Assembly (NCBI GenBank): GCA_900542395.1
Contig: UQNM01000013.1
Span: 1-37,494, forward strand
From: an uncultured Eubacteriales bacterium
GTDB lineage: Bacteria > Bacillota > Clostridia > Christensenellales > Aristaeellaceae
Direction: 5' to 3'
DNA: 37,494 nt
Under the pieces are notes generated by a model. That model was not told the DNA's origin. It ran no database searches and was given only the letters and a program-made list of their open reading frames with translations. Within the stretch, counting starts at the first letter, position 1. Every line of letters starts with the position of its first letter. The position numbers were made by a program, and so were the translations under genes. Positions 15,203 to 23,883 of the stretch are shown one piece after another.

Positions 15203-15898
15203 TTACGCCTTCATCGCGTATCCGCCGTCCACCTTTTTCCAAAGGCCGGTGCGTCCGGCCTTCGCCGCGCCGACGGCGGCGTGCAGCATGCAGATGCCGC
15301 GATCCAGCGGCGCGTACTTCTTATAGAGCACGGTCGTTTCCAGAATGGAAACGCTGGTCTTGTCCGCAACGATCTTCCACGGCTGCTGGTTGATCGCGCT
15401 GGGCGCGAGGCGCGCGGCGAGCACCGCTTCCTTCTGCCATGCGCCGAGCTGCCCGAGCTGCGCTTCATCCATGCCGCAGACCTTGGCCAGCTCCTTGCGC
15501 TTGGGCGCAAACGCGGGCAGATTGGCTTTGCCGATGGAAATCACGCAATGCACCGCCTCATCCGTCTGCAAATCGACGTTGCGGTTGATGATATCCGGGT
15601 AGAAGCCCGCGCCCATGGACGTGGCCTCCAGCACCAGCGCCTCGCCCATGTAGCCTTCAACCTCCATGGGCGTGCCGCGCTTGGCGACGATCACCGCGTA
15701 AACGTCCGTGCCCTTGATCTGGCTCTTGAGGCCGGGGCCCTTGAACATCCGGATTTTCACGCCCTGCCAACTGAGCTTGCGGCAGGTTTCGCCAAGCCGG
15801 TCGAGCTGCTCCTTATCCGGCGCGCCGGTATACTGGCGCACCGAGCTGCGCGCGTAGAGCGCGTCAATCCAATTTTTCTGAATACCGAGTTCAAACAT
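15203..15898 (-). CDS. Nitroreductase family protein
   Basis: 231 residues from the ATG at 15898; a TTG two codons upstream is too close to GAGGAG. The N-terminal motif IDALYARSSVRQYTG is typical for FMN-binding nitroreductases. The second half has APSAINQQPWKIV, the usual FMN-contact loop, and the C-terminus carries LDRGICMLHA. The enzymes use NAD(P)H and FMN to reduce nitro or quinone-like substrates; the substrate is not predictable. It is a single-gene unit with promoter TTGACA, 18 nt, TAAAGT. Confidence 0.85.
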   Translation of the reverse strand: MFELGIQKNWIDALYARSSVRQYTGAPDKEQLDRLGETCRKLSWQGVKIRMFKGPGLKSQIKGTDVYAVIVAKRGTPMEVEGYMGEALVLEATSMGAGFYPDIINRNVDLQTDEAVHCVISIGKANLPAFAPKRKELAKVCGMDEAQLGQLGAWQKEAVLAARLAPSAINQQPWKIVADKTSVSILETTVLYKKYAPLDRGICMLHAAVGAAKAGRTGLWKKVDGGYAMKA

Positions 15899-15953
15899 GT
15901 GCAAACCGCTCCTCGTTTCAAAAGGGCGAACGCCCTGAAATTCATACGCGTAT

Positions 15954-15983
15954 ACTTTATCACGTCAGGCGCATGAATGTCAA
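15954..15983 (-). promoter_or_regulatory. Promoter of the nitroreductase gene
   Basis: Read leftward: TTGACA (15978-15983), an 18-nt spacer and TAAAGT (15954-15959). The ATG follows 55 nt later. Confidence 0.6.
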
Positions 15984-16089
15984 CGAAAAACGCTGACTCG
16001 GCTCAAAAACGAAATGAATATCTTATTTCTGCTTTTAGCATGAGCAACCACATCCAAACCACATCAGGGCAATGGCATTGGGGGGAATC

Positions 16090-16548
16090 TTATGTTTTCT
16101 TCCTGCCATGAGTCATCCATGCTACACCAAGCAGAGCAGCCGCCAGTGCCCATAACACTCGTGACTCCCACGAGGACCTACGAGAACGCTCCAGTTGTTC
16201 CCTCTGAAACTCCCGACTAGCTTCACTTTCGTTAGCCACTAGTTCCATCATTCTATTTATAGAACATATGATTTCGCTTTTACGTTCTTCCGAAAGGTCG
16301 TCCCTCTGAAGTTCTCGTATACAAGCCTCCATTGCTTGTTCGCCCTGTTTTTGCACTCGTTCGGTTGATGCAATATCTGCTGCTATAACTCTTCTTGTGT
16401 TTATACGTTCATCTTTTCCATCCGCTATTATTTTGTCCATGAATTTTCCAATTTGCGAGTAATTTTGAACAGGTTCAACGATTTTGAGGCAAGTCTCTTC
16501 GGATGCAGCCAATTCATTACCTTCAGTGGCCATAATTTCATTTGTCAT
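16090..16548 (-). CDS. Tail-anchored coiled-coil hypothetical protein
   Basis: 152 residues that I do not recognise. An acidic N-terminus, a helical charged middle (about 55-125, RVQKQGEQAMEACIRELQR and FQREQLERSRR) and one C-terminal membrane segment (about 130-146, VLWALAAALLGVAWMTH) ending in GRKKT make it a likely tail-anchored protein facing the cytoplasm. Start and expression are well supported: AGGAGG 7 nt before the ATG and a perfect promoter at 16628-16656. The gene is clearly richer in A+T than its neighbours, which hints at a separate origin. Confidence 0.75.
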   Translation of the reverse strand: MTNEIMATEGNELAASEETCLKIVEPVQNYSQIGKFMDKIIADGKDERINTRRVIAADIASTERVQKQGEQAMEACIRELQRDDLSEERKSEIICSINRMMELVANESEASREFQREQLERSRRSSWESRVLWALAAALLGVAWMTHGRKKT

Positions 16549-16627
16549 TCTCCATCCTCCTCAACATCTGTCTCTTCGTATTTACGCGCTTTGTTTCTTT
16601 AACTAAAATGAAAAAAATCCATTTTTT

Positions 16628-16656
16628 ATTATAACGCAACAGAAAGGACATGTCAA
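16628..16656 (-). promoter_or_regulatory. Consensus promoter of the tail-anchored protein gene
   Basis: Read leftward: TTGACA (16651-16656), a 17-nt spacer and TATAAT (16628-16633), perfect in both boxes. Confidence 0.85.
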
Positions 16657-16729
16657 TATTTTTAATATGAAATTGCGCATGTAATCAAAGGCTTTCTTCT
16701 TTTTTGGTATTCCTATCCACCAAAAAAAT

Positions 16730-16766
16730 AAATCGGCATAACCATATCGTATAGCTACACCGATTT
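16730..16766 (-). terminator. Terminator behind the adhE unit
   Basis: AAATCGG (16730-16736) pairs with CCGATTT (16760-16766). Leftward a T-rich stretch with seven T residues follows. It lies about 70 bp beyond the phosphotransferase stop. Confidence 0.65.
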
Positions 16767-16836
16767 TTCAAAATCACTTAACTTTCAAGCTTCTGCCGCA
16801 TTTATCGAGTTATCAGTCGAAGATAGCGGAAAGGCA

Positions 16837-17586
16837 TTATTCAAACTCGACAACCTGCGTCCAGTGGGTCAGGAACGCCTTTTCCGCGCCGTGCTTCTTG
16901 GTCATCTGCGCGGCGGCGACGATGGGCAGCCAGCGCTGGACATACTGCATGGCGATATCGTTCTTCTTGCAGAAGAGCTTCAAATACAGGTCAGCCTTCT
17001 TCTGATCCTCCAGCGCGAACTGGAGATAGGTCATCGCCGCGTCGGCGGAAGCGTTGCCGATGGCGGCGTGCGCCCAGTCGAGGATATACACCTTGCCGTC
17101 CTCGCCGATGAGCACGTTGGTCGGGTTGAAGTCGCCATGGGTGATCTTGGTGTGCGGCTTCATGTTTTCAAGGCGGACGTGCAGCTCATAGCGGGTGCTC
17201 GCGTCCAGCTCGTCGCGCAGGGACGAAATCTGCGCGTTCAGCTTGTCCTTGAGCCGCCCCATCTGCTTGCAGGTGCGGCGATGGACGTCGCTCTGAATCT
17301 CGACGAACTGCGTCATCAGCGCTTCGAGGTTCTCCGGCTGCTCGGCCATCAGCTGCGCCATCGTCTTGCCCTCGACGGCCTCGATGACCAGCGCCCAGCC
17401 TTCGCCGGTGTTCTTCACCTCCAGCAGCGCGGGCACGTTCAGGCCGGATTCCTCCGCCAGCGCGTGGTTGAACGCCTCCTTGATGACGGCGCTCTTGGGA
17501 TAACCCGCCTTGAACTGCTTGACAATCTTGCTGCCCTCGCGGTACACCGTCTTGGTGCCGCGCTCCACGATGATTTCCTTGCTCAT
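16837..17586 (-). CDS. Phosphotransferase-fold kinase downstream of adhE
   Basis: 249 residues. The APH/choline-kinase catalytic core is complete: ITHGDFNPTNVLIG (His150, Asp152, Asn157) and VYILDWAHA (Asp170). The N-lobe is short, with LVIEAVEGKTMAQLM as the hinge-like part. This suggests a small-molecule kinase of the choline/ethanolamine/APH superfamily; antibiotic resistance is not implied. It starts 15 bp after adhE, behind GGAGG, so it is probably made together with AdhE. Its substrate is unknown. Confidence 0.8.
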   Translation of the reverse strand: MSKEIIVERGTKTVYREGSKIVKQFKAGYPKSAVIKEAFNHALAEESGLNVPALLEVKNTGEGWALVIEAVEGKTMAQLMAEQPENLEALMTQFVEIQSDVHRRTCKQMGRLKDKLNAQISSLRDELDASTRYELHVRLENMKPHTKITHGDFNPTNVLIGEDGKVYILDWAHAAIGNASADAAMTYLQFALEDQKKADLYLKLFCKKNDIAMQYVQRWLPIVAAAQMTKKHGAEKAFLTHWTQVVEFE

Positions 17587-17601
17587 TTGGGTGATTCCTC
17601 C

Positions 17602-20205
17602 TTACGCCTTCTCGCCGTAGTATGCCTTGAGATACATCGCCTTGATTTCCTTGAGCAGCGGATAGCGCGGGTTCGCGCCGGTGCACTGGTCGTCAAACGC
17701 ATCCTCCACCATCTGATCCAGCGTGCCCATGAAGGTCTCCTCGCTGATGCCGTATTCGGCGATGGATCTCTTGATGCCGACCTTCGCTTTCAGCTCCTCG
17801 ATCTTGTCGATGAACAGGTCGAGCGTTTCCTCGTCATCCTTGCCGCAAACGCCGCAGAAGCGCGCACATTCGGCATAGCGGGCGAGCGTGTGCGGGTGGT
17901 CATACTGCGGGAAAGTGCCCATCTTCGCCGGCACCTCCGCCGCGTTGTAGCGCAGCACGTGGCAGATCATCAGCGCGTTGGCCACGCCGTGCGGCAGGTG
18001 GTGATACGCGCCGAGCTTGTGCGCCATCGAGTGGCAGACGCCGAGGAATGCGTTGGCAAACGCCATGCCCGCCATGCAGGATGCGTCCGCCATCTTCTGG
18101 CGTGCCTCCGGGTCGGCCGCGCCGTATTCATAGGCGCGGGGCAGGTAATCAAACACGTTCTTCATCGACTTGAGCGCCAGACCGTCGGTGTAATCCGTCG
18201 CCATCATCGAGGCGTAGGCTTCCAGCCCGTGGGTCAGCACGTCCACGCCGGAGGCGGAGGTCAGGCCGCGCGGCTGGTTCATCATGTTGTCCGCATCGAC
18301 AATCGCCATGTTCGGCAGCAGCTCATAATCGGCCAGCGGGTATTTCGTGCCCGTGCGGTCGTCCGTGATGACGGCGAACGGCGTCACCTCCGAGCCCGTG
18401 CCGGAAGAGGTCGGGATCGCGACGAAATACGCCTTTTCGCCCATCTTCGGGAAGGTGTAGACGCGCTTGCGGATATCCATGAAGCGCATCGCCATATCCA
18501 GGAAATCCACTTCCGGATGCTCGTACATCACCCACATGATCTTGCCCGCGTCCATCGCGGAGCCGCCGCCCAGCGCGATGATGCAGTCCGGCTCAAACAG
18601 GCGCATCGCCTGCGCACCCTTGAGCGCGGAGGAAAGGTTCGGGTCCGGCGCGACGTCGTAGAAGCAGGTGTGCTGAATCCCGAGCTGATCGAGCTTTTCC
18701 TCAATCGGGGCGACGTAGCCGTTCTTGTAAAGGAACGTATCGGTGACGATGAAGCATTTTTTCTTGCCCATCACCGTGCCCAGCTCGTCGAGCGCCACCG
18801 GCATGCAGCCCTTCTTGAAATACACCTTCTGCGGCGCGCGGAACCAGAGCATGTTCTCTCTCCTCTCGGCAACGGTCTTGACATTGAGCAGGTGCTTCAC
18901 GCCGACGTTTTCGGAGACGGAGTTGCCGCCCCACGTGCCGCAGCCCAGCGTCAGCGACGGCGCCATCTTGAAGTTATACAGGTCGCCGATGCCGCCGAAG
19001 CTGCTCGGCGTGTTGATGACGATGCGGCAGGCCTCCATGCGTTCGGCGTGCTCCATGATCTTTTCCTTCTGCGCCGGATGGATGTACAGGGACGCGGTGT
19101 GGCCGTGGCCGCCGTCGCAGACGAGCTTTTCGGCCTTGTCGAGCGCCTCGTCGAAGTCCTTCGCGTGGTACATCGCCAGCACCGGGGAGAGCTTTTCGTG
19201 CGCGAACTCCTCGGAAAGCTCGACGCTCTCGACCTCGCCGATGAGGATTTTCGTCTCCTCCGGCACATCCACGCCCGCCAGCGCCGCGATGGTGTGCGCG
19301 CTCTGGCCGACGATCTTCGCGTTCAGCGCGCCGTTGATCAAAATCGTGTGGCGCACCCGATCCAGTTCGTCCCCCTTGAGGAAGTAGCAGCCGCGGCGCG
19401 CAAACTCCGCGCGCACCTCGTCGTAAATGCTGTCCAGCACCGTCACGCTCTGCTCGGAGGCGCAGATCATGCCGTTGTCAAACGTCTTGGAATGGATGAT
19501 CGAGCTGACGGCCAGCTTGATATCCGCCGTCTCGTCGATGATGACCGGGGTGTTGCCCGCGCCGACGCCCAGCGCCGGTTTGCCGGAGGAATACGCCGCG
19601 TGCACCATGCCGGGGCCGCCGGTGGCGAGGATGATATCCGCCTCGTGCATCAGTTCGCCCGTCAGCTCCAGACTCGGGAATTCGATGCAGCCGATGATGC
19701 CCTCCGGCGCGCCCGCCTTGACCGCCGCCTCGCAGACGATGCGCGCGGCCTCCGCCGTGCACTTCTTGGCACGCGGGTGCGGGCTGATGAGGATGGCGTT
19801 GCGCGTCTTGAGGCACAGCAGCGCCTTGAAAATCGCCGTGGAGGTCGGGTTCGTGGTCGGGATGACCGCCGCGATAAGGCCAATCGGCTCCGCAATCTTC
19901 TTGATGCCGAACGCCGGGTCTTCCTCCAGCACGCCGACCGTCTTGGTGTTGCGGTAGGCATGATAGATATACTCGCTGGCGTAGTGGTTCTTAATCACCT
20001 TGTCTTCCATCACGCCCATGCCGGTCTCCTCGACCGCCATTTTGGCCAGCGGAATACGCGCCTTGTTGGCCGCCATCGCCGCCTCAAAGAAGATGTGATC
20101 CACCTGTTCCTGCGTGAATTTCGCAAATTCCCGCTGTGCCTTGCGCATGAGGGTCATGCGCTCCTGAAGCGCTTCCACAGAATCAATCGGTCTGAATGTC
20201 TGCAT
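17602..20205 (-). CDS. adhE: Bifunctional acetaldehyde-CoA/alcohol dehydrogenase
   Basis: 867 residues from the ATG at 20205, nine nt behind AGGAGG; an ATG directly attached to AGGAGG is too close. The N-terminal aldehyde dehydrogenase half (about 1-440) has the nucleotide loop TGGPGMV and catalytic Cys248 in NGMICASEQ. The C-terminal iron alcohol dehydrogenase half has GGGSAMDAGK and the metal motifs THGLEAYAS and HSMAHKLGAYHHLPHG. The enzyme reduces acetyl-CoA to ethanol with two NADH and forms spirosomes, which points to a fermentative anaerobe. A consensus promoter overlaps a Rex-like operator, so it is likely controlled by the NADH/NAD+ ratio. Confidence 0.97.
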   Translation of the reverse strand: MQTFRPIDSVEALQERMTLMRKAQREFAKFTQEQVDHIFFEAAMAANKARIPLAKMAVEETGMGVMEDKVIKNHYASEYIYHAYRNTKTVGVLEEDPAFGIKKIAEPIGLIAAVIPTTNPTSTAIFKALLCLKTRNAILISPHPRAKKCTAEAARIVCEAAVKAGAPEGIIGCIEFPSLELTGELMHEADIILATGGPGMVHAAYSSGKPALGVGAGNTPVIIDETADIKLAVSSIIHSKTFDNGMICASEQSVTVLDSIYDEVRAEFARRGCYFLKGDELDRVRHTILINGALNAKIVGQSAHTIAALAGVDVPEETKILIGEVESVELSEEFAHEKLSPVLAMYHAKDFDEALDKAEKLVCDGGHGHTASLYIHPAQKEKIMEHAERMEACRIVINTPSSFGGIGDLYNFKMAPSLTLGCGTWGGNSVSENVGVKHLLNVKTVAERRENMLWFRAPQKVYFKKGCMPVALDELGTVMGKKKCFIVTDTFLYKNGYVAPIEEKLDQLGIQHTCFYDVAPDPNLSSALKGAQAMRLFEPDCIIALGGGSAMDAGKIMWVMYEHPEVDFLDMAMRFMDIRKRVYTFPKMGEKAYFVAIPTSSGTGSEVTPFAVITDDRTGTKYPLADYELLPNMAIVDADNMMNQPRGLTSASGVDVLTHGLEAYASMMATDYTDGLALKSMKNVFDYLPRAYEYGAADPEARQKMADASCMAGMAFANAFLGVCHSMAHKLGAYHHLPHGVANALMICHVLRYNAAEVPAKMGTFPQYDHPHTLARYAECARFCGVCGKDDEETLDLFIDKIEELKAKVGIKRSIAEYGISEETFMGTLDQMVEDAFDDQCTGANPRYPLLKEIKAMYLKAYYGEKA

Positions 20206-20269
20206 ATCGTTCATCCTCCTGACGGGTCGGGTTGATTGGCCTATCCTTGTTATTTCCTTGACGATGTGC

Positions 20270-20298
20270 ATTATACACGCTTCACGTGCATTTGTCAA
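20270..20298 (-). promoter_or_regulatory. Consensus promoter of adhE
   Basis: Read leftward: TTGACA (20293-20298), a 17-nt spacer and TATAAT (20270-20275), perfect in both boxes. Confidence 0.88.
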
Positions 20299-20309
20299 AC
20301 TTTAAACAA
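20292..20309 (-). promoter_or_regulatory. Rex-like operator overlapping the adhE -35 box
   Basis: Read leftward the 18 bp are TTGTTTAAAGTTTGACAA, which match 12 of the 14 fixed positions of the Rex consensus TTGTTAA-N4-TTAACAA. It covers the whole -35 box, so binding would block transcription. Rex releases DNA at high NADH. Confidence 0.7.
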
Positions 20310-20424
20310 TTTCCATTTCAACAAGGTTCTTGCATCCGTTTTGTGAATCCTGTCCGATTCCCGCTTTTTCCGCGTGTTGACCGCCCGTTTTCCCAGTCAT
20401 ACATAGGAAAGTGTGTGCCGCGTT

Positions 20425-20442
20425 TTGTGCTGTTTTTCACAA
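20425..20442. promoter_or_regulatory. Second Rex-like site upstream of adhE
   Basis: TTGTGCTGTTTTTCACAA matches 12 of 14 fixed positions of the TTGTGAA-N4-TTCACAA form. It lies 116 bp above the first site. The rest of 20310-20550 shows no gene. Confidence 0.45.
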
Positions 20443-20548
20443 ATCTTTCGCCCGAAAAAACAAATGAAGACCGTTTACCCCTCCGTCAAAATCCGAAATG
20501 TGTCAAAATTCCGCTCATCCGGTCGAATCCGCGCCATTTTCCGTCTAT

Positions 20549-20586
20549 TAAAAAAGAGAGCCCGTTTTCGTTTTCAGGCTCTCTTT
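20549..20586 (-). terminator. Terminator of the aminotransferase gene
   Basis: AAAGAGAGCC (20553-20562) pairs with GGCTCTCTTT (20577-20586). Leftward it runs into six T residues. Confidence 0.85.
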
Positions 20587-20595
20587 GTGATTTTT

Positions 20596-21774
20596 TTATT
20601 TTCTGTGCTTCTTCACAACGTCCAGCACCGCGTCCGCGACGTATTCCGCGTTCTTCACGCCCAGCGTCGAATACAGCGGCAGGCTGATCTCGCTCTCCGA
20701 GAACGCATACGCCTTCGGGAAATCCTCCGGCTTGTAGCCAAAGCGCTTTGCGTAGGCGCTCATCGTGTGCAGCGCGATGAAATGCACGCTCACGCCGACG
20801 TTGCGCGCCTTCAGCTCCTCGATGAACTGATCGCGGGAGATCGTCAGGCGCTCCGGCACGATGCGCAGCACATACAGGTGGCGGCTGTGGTGGCAGTAAT
20901 CCGGCGTCTTTTGCAGGCGCAGCTCCGGCACATCCGCAAACGCCCGCTCGTAAACGTCCACCGCCTCGAAGCGGCGGCGCTGCATATCCGGCATGCGGCC
21001 AAGCTGGGTCAGCGCCAGCGCGGCCTGAATGTCAAACATATTGTATTTGTAGCCCGGCTCCTCGATGTCGTAGCGCCAGGATCCTTCCTTGCCATATCGG
21101 TTCCACGCGCCCGCGCTCATGCCGTGGCAGGAGAGCACCTGCGCCCTGGCGGCGATTTCGTCGTCGTCCGTCACCAGCGCGCCGCCTTCGCCGCAGGCCA
21201 GATTTTTGGTCGCGTAGAAGGAATAGCTCACCGTGCCGCGCGGATGATGGCCGATCAGTTCGCCATTGTAGCGGGTTTCAACCGCGTGCGCCGCGTCCTC
21301 GCTGAGGAACAGGTTATGCGCGTCGCAGATTTGGCCGATTGCGCCCAGATCCGCCGCGAGGCCGGAATAATGCACCGGCACCACCGCGCGCGTCCGGTTC
21401 GTGACCTTCTTTTCGATTTCGGCGGGGTCGATGAGCCCCGTATCCGGGTCGATATCCGCAAACACCGGCGTCGCGCCGACGTGCAGAATCGTGTTCGCCG
21501 TGGAGGCAAACGTCAGCGGCGTGGTAATCACCTCGTCGCCGGGGCCGATTTCCTGCGTCAGCAGCGCCAGATGCAGCGCCGCCGTGCAGGAATTGACCGC
21601 GATGCAGTGCTTCGCGCCGACATATTCCGCAAACTTCTTCTGAAACTCCATCGTGCGCGGGCCCTTCGCCCACCAGCCGGAACGGATTACATCCGCATCC
21701 GCCCGCACCTCGGCCTCGGAAATATCCGGCAGACAAAAGGCCATCCAGTCCGGCCTCACGCTAAATTCGCTCAT
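20596..21774 (-). CDS. DegT/DnrJ/EryC1/StrS (ArnB-like) aminotransferase
   Basis: 392 residues, the family length. The PLP Lys190 sits in YSFYATKNLACGEGGA and the ring-nitrogen Asp160 in FLSEDAAHA. GGWWAKGP-like (SGWWAKGPRTMEFQ), VNSCTAALHLAL and DEVITTPLTFASTAN are family marks. These enzymes transfer an amino group to a keto-sugar nucleotide for surface polysaccharides. ArnB-like specificity is suggested by the general pattern only. It stands alone with its own promoter and terminator; no other polysaccharide gene is adjacent, which is unusual. Confidence 0.9.
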   Translation of the reverse strand: MSEFSVRPDWMAFCLPDISEAEVRADADVIRSGWWAKGPRTMEFQKKFAEYVGAKHCIAVNSCTAALHLALLTQEIGPGDEVITTPLTFASTANTILHVGATPVFADIDPDTGLIDPAEIEKKVTNRTRAVVPVHYSGLAADLGAIGQICDAHNLFLSEDAAHAVETRYNGELIGHHPRGTVSYSFYATKNLACGEGGALVTDDDEIAARAQVLSCHGMSAGAWNRYGKEGSWRYDIEEPGYKYNMFDIQAALALTQLGRMPDMQRRRFEAVDVYERAFADVPELRLQKTPDYCHHSRHLYVLRIVPERLTISRDQFIEELKARNVGVSVHFIALHTMSAYAKRFGYKPEDFPKAYAFSESEISLPLYSTLGVKNAEYVADAVLDVVKKHRK

Positions 21775-21852
21775 GCTGTTCCTCCTGCTCCCATTCGGGC
21801 TTCGTTTATGCTAAAGGATTGTTTTTATAGGGCATGCCGTTCTTCCCTGAAA

Positions 21853-21881
21853 TTATAGCACAGTCGCCCCCATTCATCAAG
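21853..21881 (-). promoter_or_regulatory. Promoter of the aminotransferase gene
   Basis: Read leftward: TTGATG (21876-21881), a 17-nt spacer and TATAAT (21853-21858). It diverges from the promoter at 21889-21916, with only 7 bp between the two -35 boxes. Confidence 0.8.
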
Positions 21882-21888
21882 GGACGGT

Positions 21889-21916
21889 TGCGCGCGGGCG
21901 CACGCGATGCTATAAT
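21889..21916 (+). promoter_or_regulatory. Promoter of the ParB-BMP/phosphoesterase unit
   Basis: TTGCGC (21889-21894), a 16-nt spacer and TATAAT (21911-21916). The ATG follows at 21966 behind GAGGGGAGCG. Confidence 0.75.
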
Positions 21917-21965
21917 CATGGGAGAAAATGCGCACATTCATTGACGCAGAGGGGAGCGTACCGCC

Positions 21966-23879
21966 ATGAGCATGAAACATTATCTCGCCGCCCGAAAAGA
22001 GGGGCTCAAGCAGCAGCACGCCGCGCAGGCGCGCGGGCAGGACCCGTATCTGCCGGTGCTGTCCGAGCTTGTGCCCACCCTCAACAAGCTGACGCAGGTG
22101 CCGCTTGGGCTGGTGCAGATCGCGCTGGATCAAATCGAGGGCACGGCGACGAAGGGGCGCACGACGGCGTTTTCGCGCGGCTTCATGCCGCTGCTCGAGC
22201 AGGATTCCGAGTTTGCCTCCAAGTGGAGCGTGCTCTACGACGGCATTGTGGAAGACGGCCTGCGCCAGCCCATCGTCGCGCTGGAATACTATAACCGCTT
22301 TTACATCGTGGAGGGCAACAAGCGCGTGAGCGTCATGCGCCGGCTCGATTCGGTGAGCATCGAGGCGGACGTCACCCGCGTCCTGCCGGAGCCGGAGGAC
22401 AGCGAGCGCTACCGCGTCTATCAGGAATTTTTGAGCTTTTACGCCGATACGAAGATCAATTTCATCACCTTCACCCGCGAGGGCAGCTATGAAAAGCTCT
22501 ATAAGCTGATGGGCAAAACGCCGGGCAAGAAGTGGTCGCCGGAGGATCTGTTTGATTTTCAGTCCTGCTTCTACCGCTTCCAGCAGGCGTACAACGCCAA
22601 GGCCGAGGGCAACGCGCCAATGCCCGCCTGCGACGCGCTGCTGATCTATCTGGAGGTTTTCGGCTACGAGGACAGCGTGGAGAAAACGCCCGCCGAGTTC
22701 GGGCAGGAGATCGAGCGGATCTGGTCTGAATTTGTCGTCGCTGCGGCCAACAAGCCCGCCGCGCTGCTCTCCCAGCCGACGGAGGCCAAGCCGGGCTTCC
22801 TGCAATCCGTCTGGCACAAGCCGCCGCAGACGGTGCGCTGCGCGTTCCTCTACAACCGCTCGCCGCAGGATTCCGGCTGGTCGTATTGGCACGAGCTGGG
22901 GCGCAAGGCGCTCGAGGATACCTTCGGTTCCCGCGTGGAAACCGTCTGCCGCGAATACGTCGCGCAGGAGGACGCGCAGGAGGTCATCGAGCGCTTCATC
23001 GAGGACGGTTACGACGTGATTTTCGCCGCCTCCCCCGTCTTTTTGGACGCCTGCATCCGCCAGTGCGCCATCCACCCGAACGCCAAAATCCTCAACTGCT
23101 CGCTGCTGGCCAGCTACCACAACGTCCGCAGCTACTATCTGCGCGTGTACGAGGCCAAATTCGTCTTGGGCGCGGTTGCCGCCGCCCTGTCGGAAAACGA
23201 CGAAATCGGCTACATCGCGGATTACCCCATCTACGGCACGCCCACGTCGATCAATGCCTTCGCCCTCGGCGCGCAGATGGTCAACCCGCGCGCCAAGATC
23301 GTGCTGGAATGGTCCACCCTGCCCGGCCACAGCCCGGAGGCGGCGCTGGCCGCGCGCGGCGTGCACATCATCTCCAGCCGCGACATCAGCGCGCCGCATC
23401 TGGAATCGCGCGCGTTCGGCCTGTATCACGAGCAGGACGGCGTGATCTCCAACCTCGCCATGCCGATTTGGAACTGGGGCAAGCTGTACGAGGGCATCGT
23501 CCGCAGCATCCTGACCGGCGCATGGAGCGACGAGGGCGAGCACAACGCCGACCGCGCCATGAATTACTACATGGGCATGTCCACCGACGCGATTGACATC
23601 ATCTGCTCCCAGCGCCTGCCCGCGCGCACGCGGCGGCTGGTCGATCTGCTGCACGAGCGCATCCGCGCCGGCGCGTTCCTGCCGTTCGTCGGGCCGATTG
23701 TCGATCAGGCCGGTCAGGTTCGCGTCGCGGCCGACGTGGCGCTGACCCCGCAGGAGATCATCCTGATGGATTACCTCGCCGGGAACGTCGTCGGCCGGAT
23801 TCCCTCGATGGACGAGCTGAACGACGTCGCCAAGGGGCTGGTTTCGCTGCAAGGCATCCGCGCCGCCACAAAGGAGTGA
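21966..23879 (+). CDS. Cytoplasmic ParB-like/BMP (nucleoside-binding) fusion protein
   Basis: 637 residues without signal peptide, lipobox or membrane segment. Residues about 88-130 (VLYDGIVEDGLRQPIVALEY, then FYIVEGNKRVSVMRRL) have the strand-helix order of the ParB/Srx N-terminal fold, with EGNKR in place of the usual GERR box. A helical linker (about 140-285) follows. Residues about 288-565 are a BMP-type periplasmic-binding domain (VRCAFLYNRSPQDSGWSYWH, EAKFVLGAVAA, IGYIADYPIYGTP, MPIWNWGKLYEGIVRSIL), the family that binds purine nucleosides. A solute-binding domain inside the cell joined to a ParB-like fold suggests a ligand-sensing regulator or enzyme. It overlaps nothing and is followed 4 bp later by a phosphoesterase. 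Confidence 0.75.
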   Translation: MSMKHYLAARKEGLKQQHAAQARGQDPYLPVLSELVPTLNKLTQVPLGLVQIALDQIEGTATKGRTTAFSRGFMPLLEQDSEFASKWSVLYDGIVEDGLRQPIVALEYYNRFYIVEGNKRVSVMRRLDSVSIEADVTRVLPEPEDSERYRVYQEFLSFYADTKINFITFTREGSYEKLYKLMGKTPGKKWSPEDLFDFQSCFYRFQQAYNAKAEGNAPMPACDALLIYLEVFGYEDSVEKTPAEFGQEIERIWSEFVVAAANKPAALLSQPTEAKPGFLQSVWHKPPQTVRCAFLYNRSPQDSGWSYWHELGRKALEDTFGSRVETVCREYVAQEDAQEVIERFIEDGYDVIFAASPVFLDACIRQCAIHPNAKILNCSLLASYHNVRSYYLRVYEAKFVLGAVAAALSENDEIGYIADYPIYGTPTSINAFALGAQMVNPRAKIVLEWSTLPGHSPEAALAARGVHIISSRDISAPHLESRAFGLYHEQDGVISNLAMPIWNWGKLYEGIVRSILTGAWSDEGEHNADRAMNYYMGMSTDAIDIICSQRLPARTRRLVDLLHERIRAGAFLPFVGPIVDQAGQVRVAADVALTPQEIILMDYLAGNVVGRIPSMDELNDVAKGLVSLQGIRAATKE

Positions 23880-23883
23880 GCCG

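Noticed and set aside
16864..20235. 1123-aa open frame on the + strand
   Set aside because: It is antisense to adhE and the phosphotransferase, whose motifs are complete. Shadow of codon bias.
21825..23852. 675-aa open frame on the - strand
   Set aside because: Antisense to the ParB-BMP gene; low-complexity Arg/His/Asp composition and no start signals.
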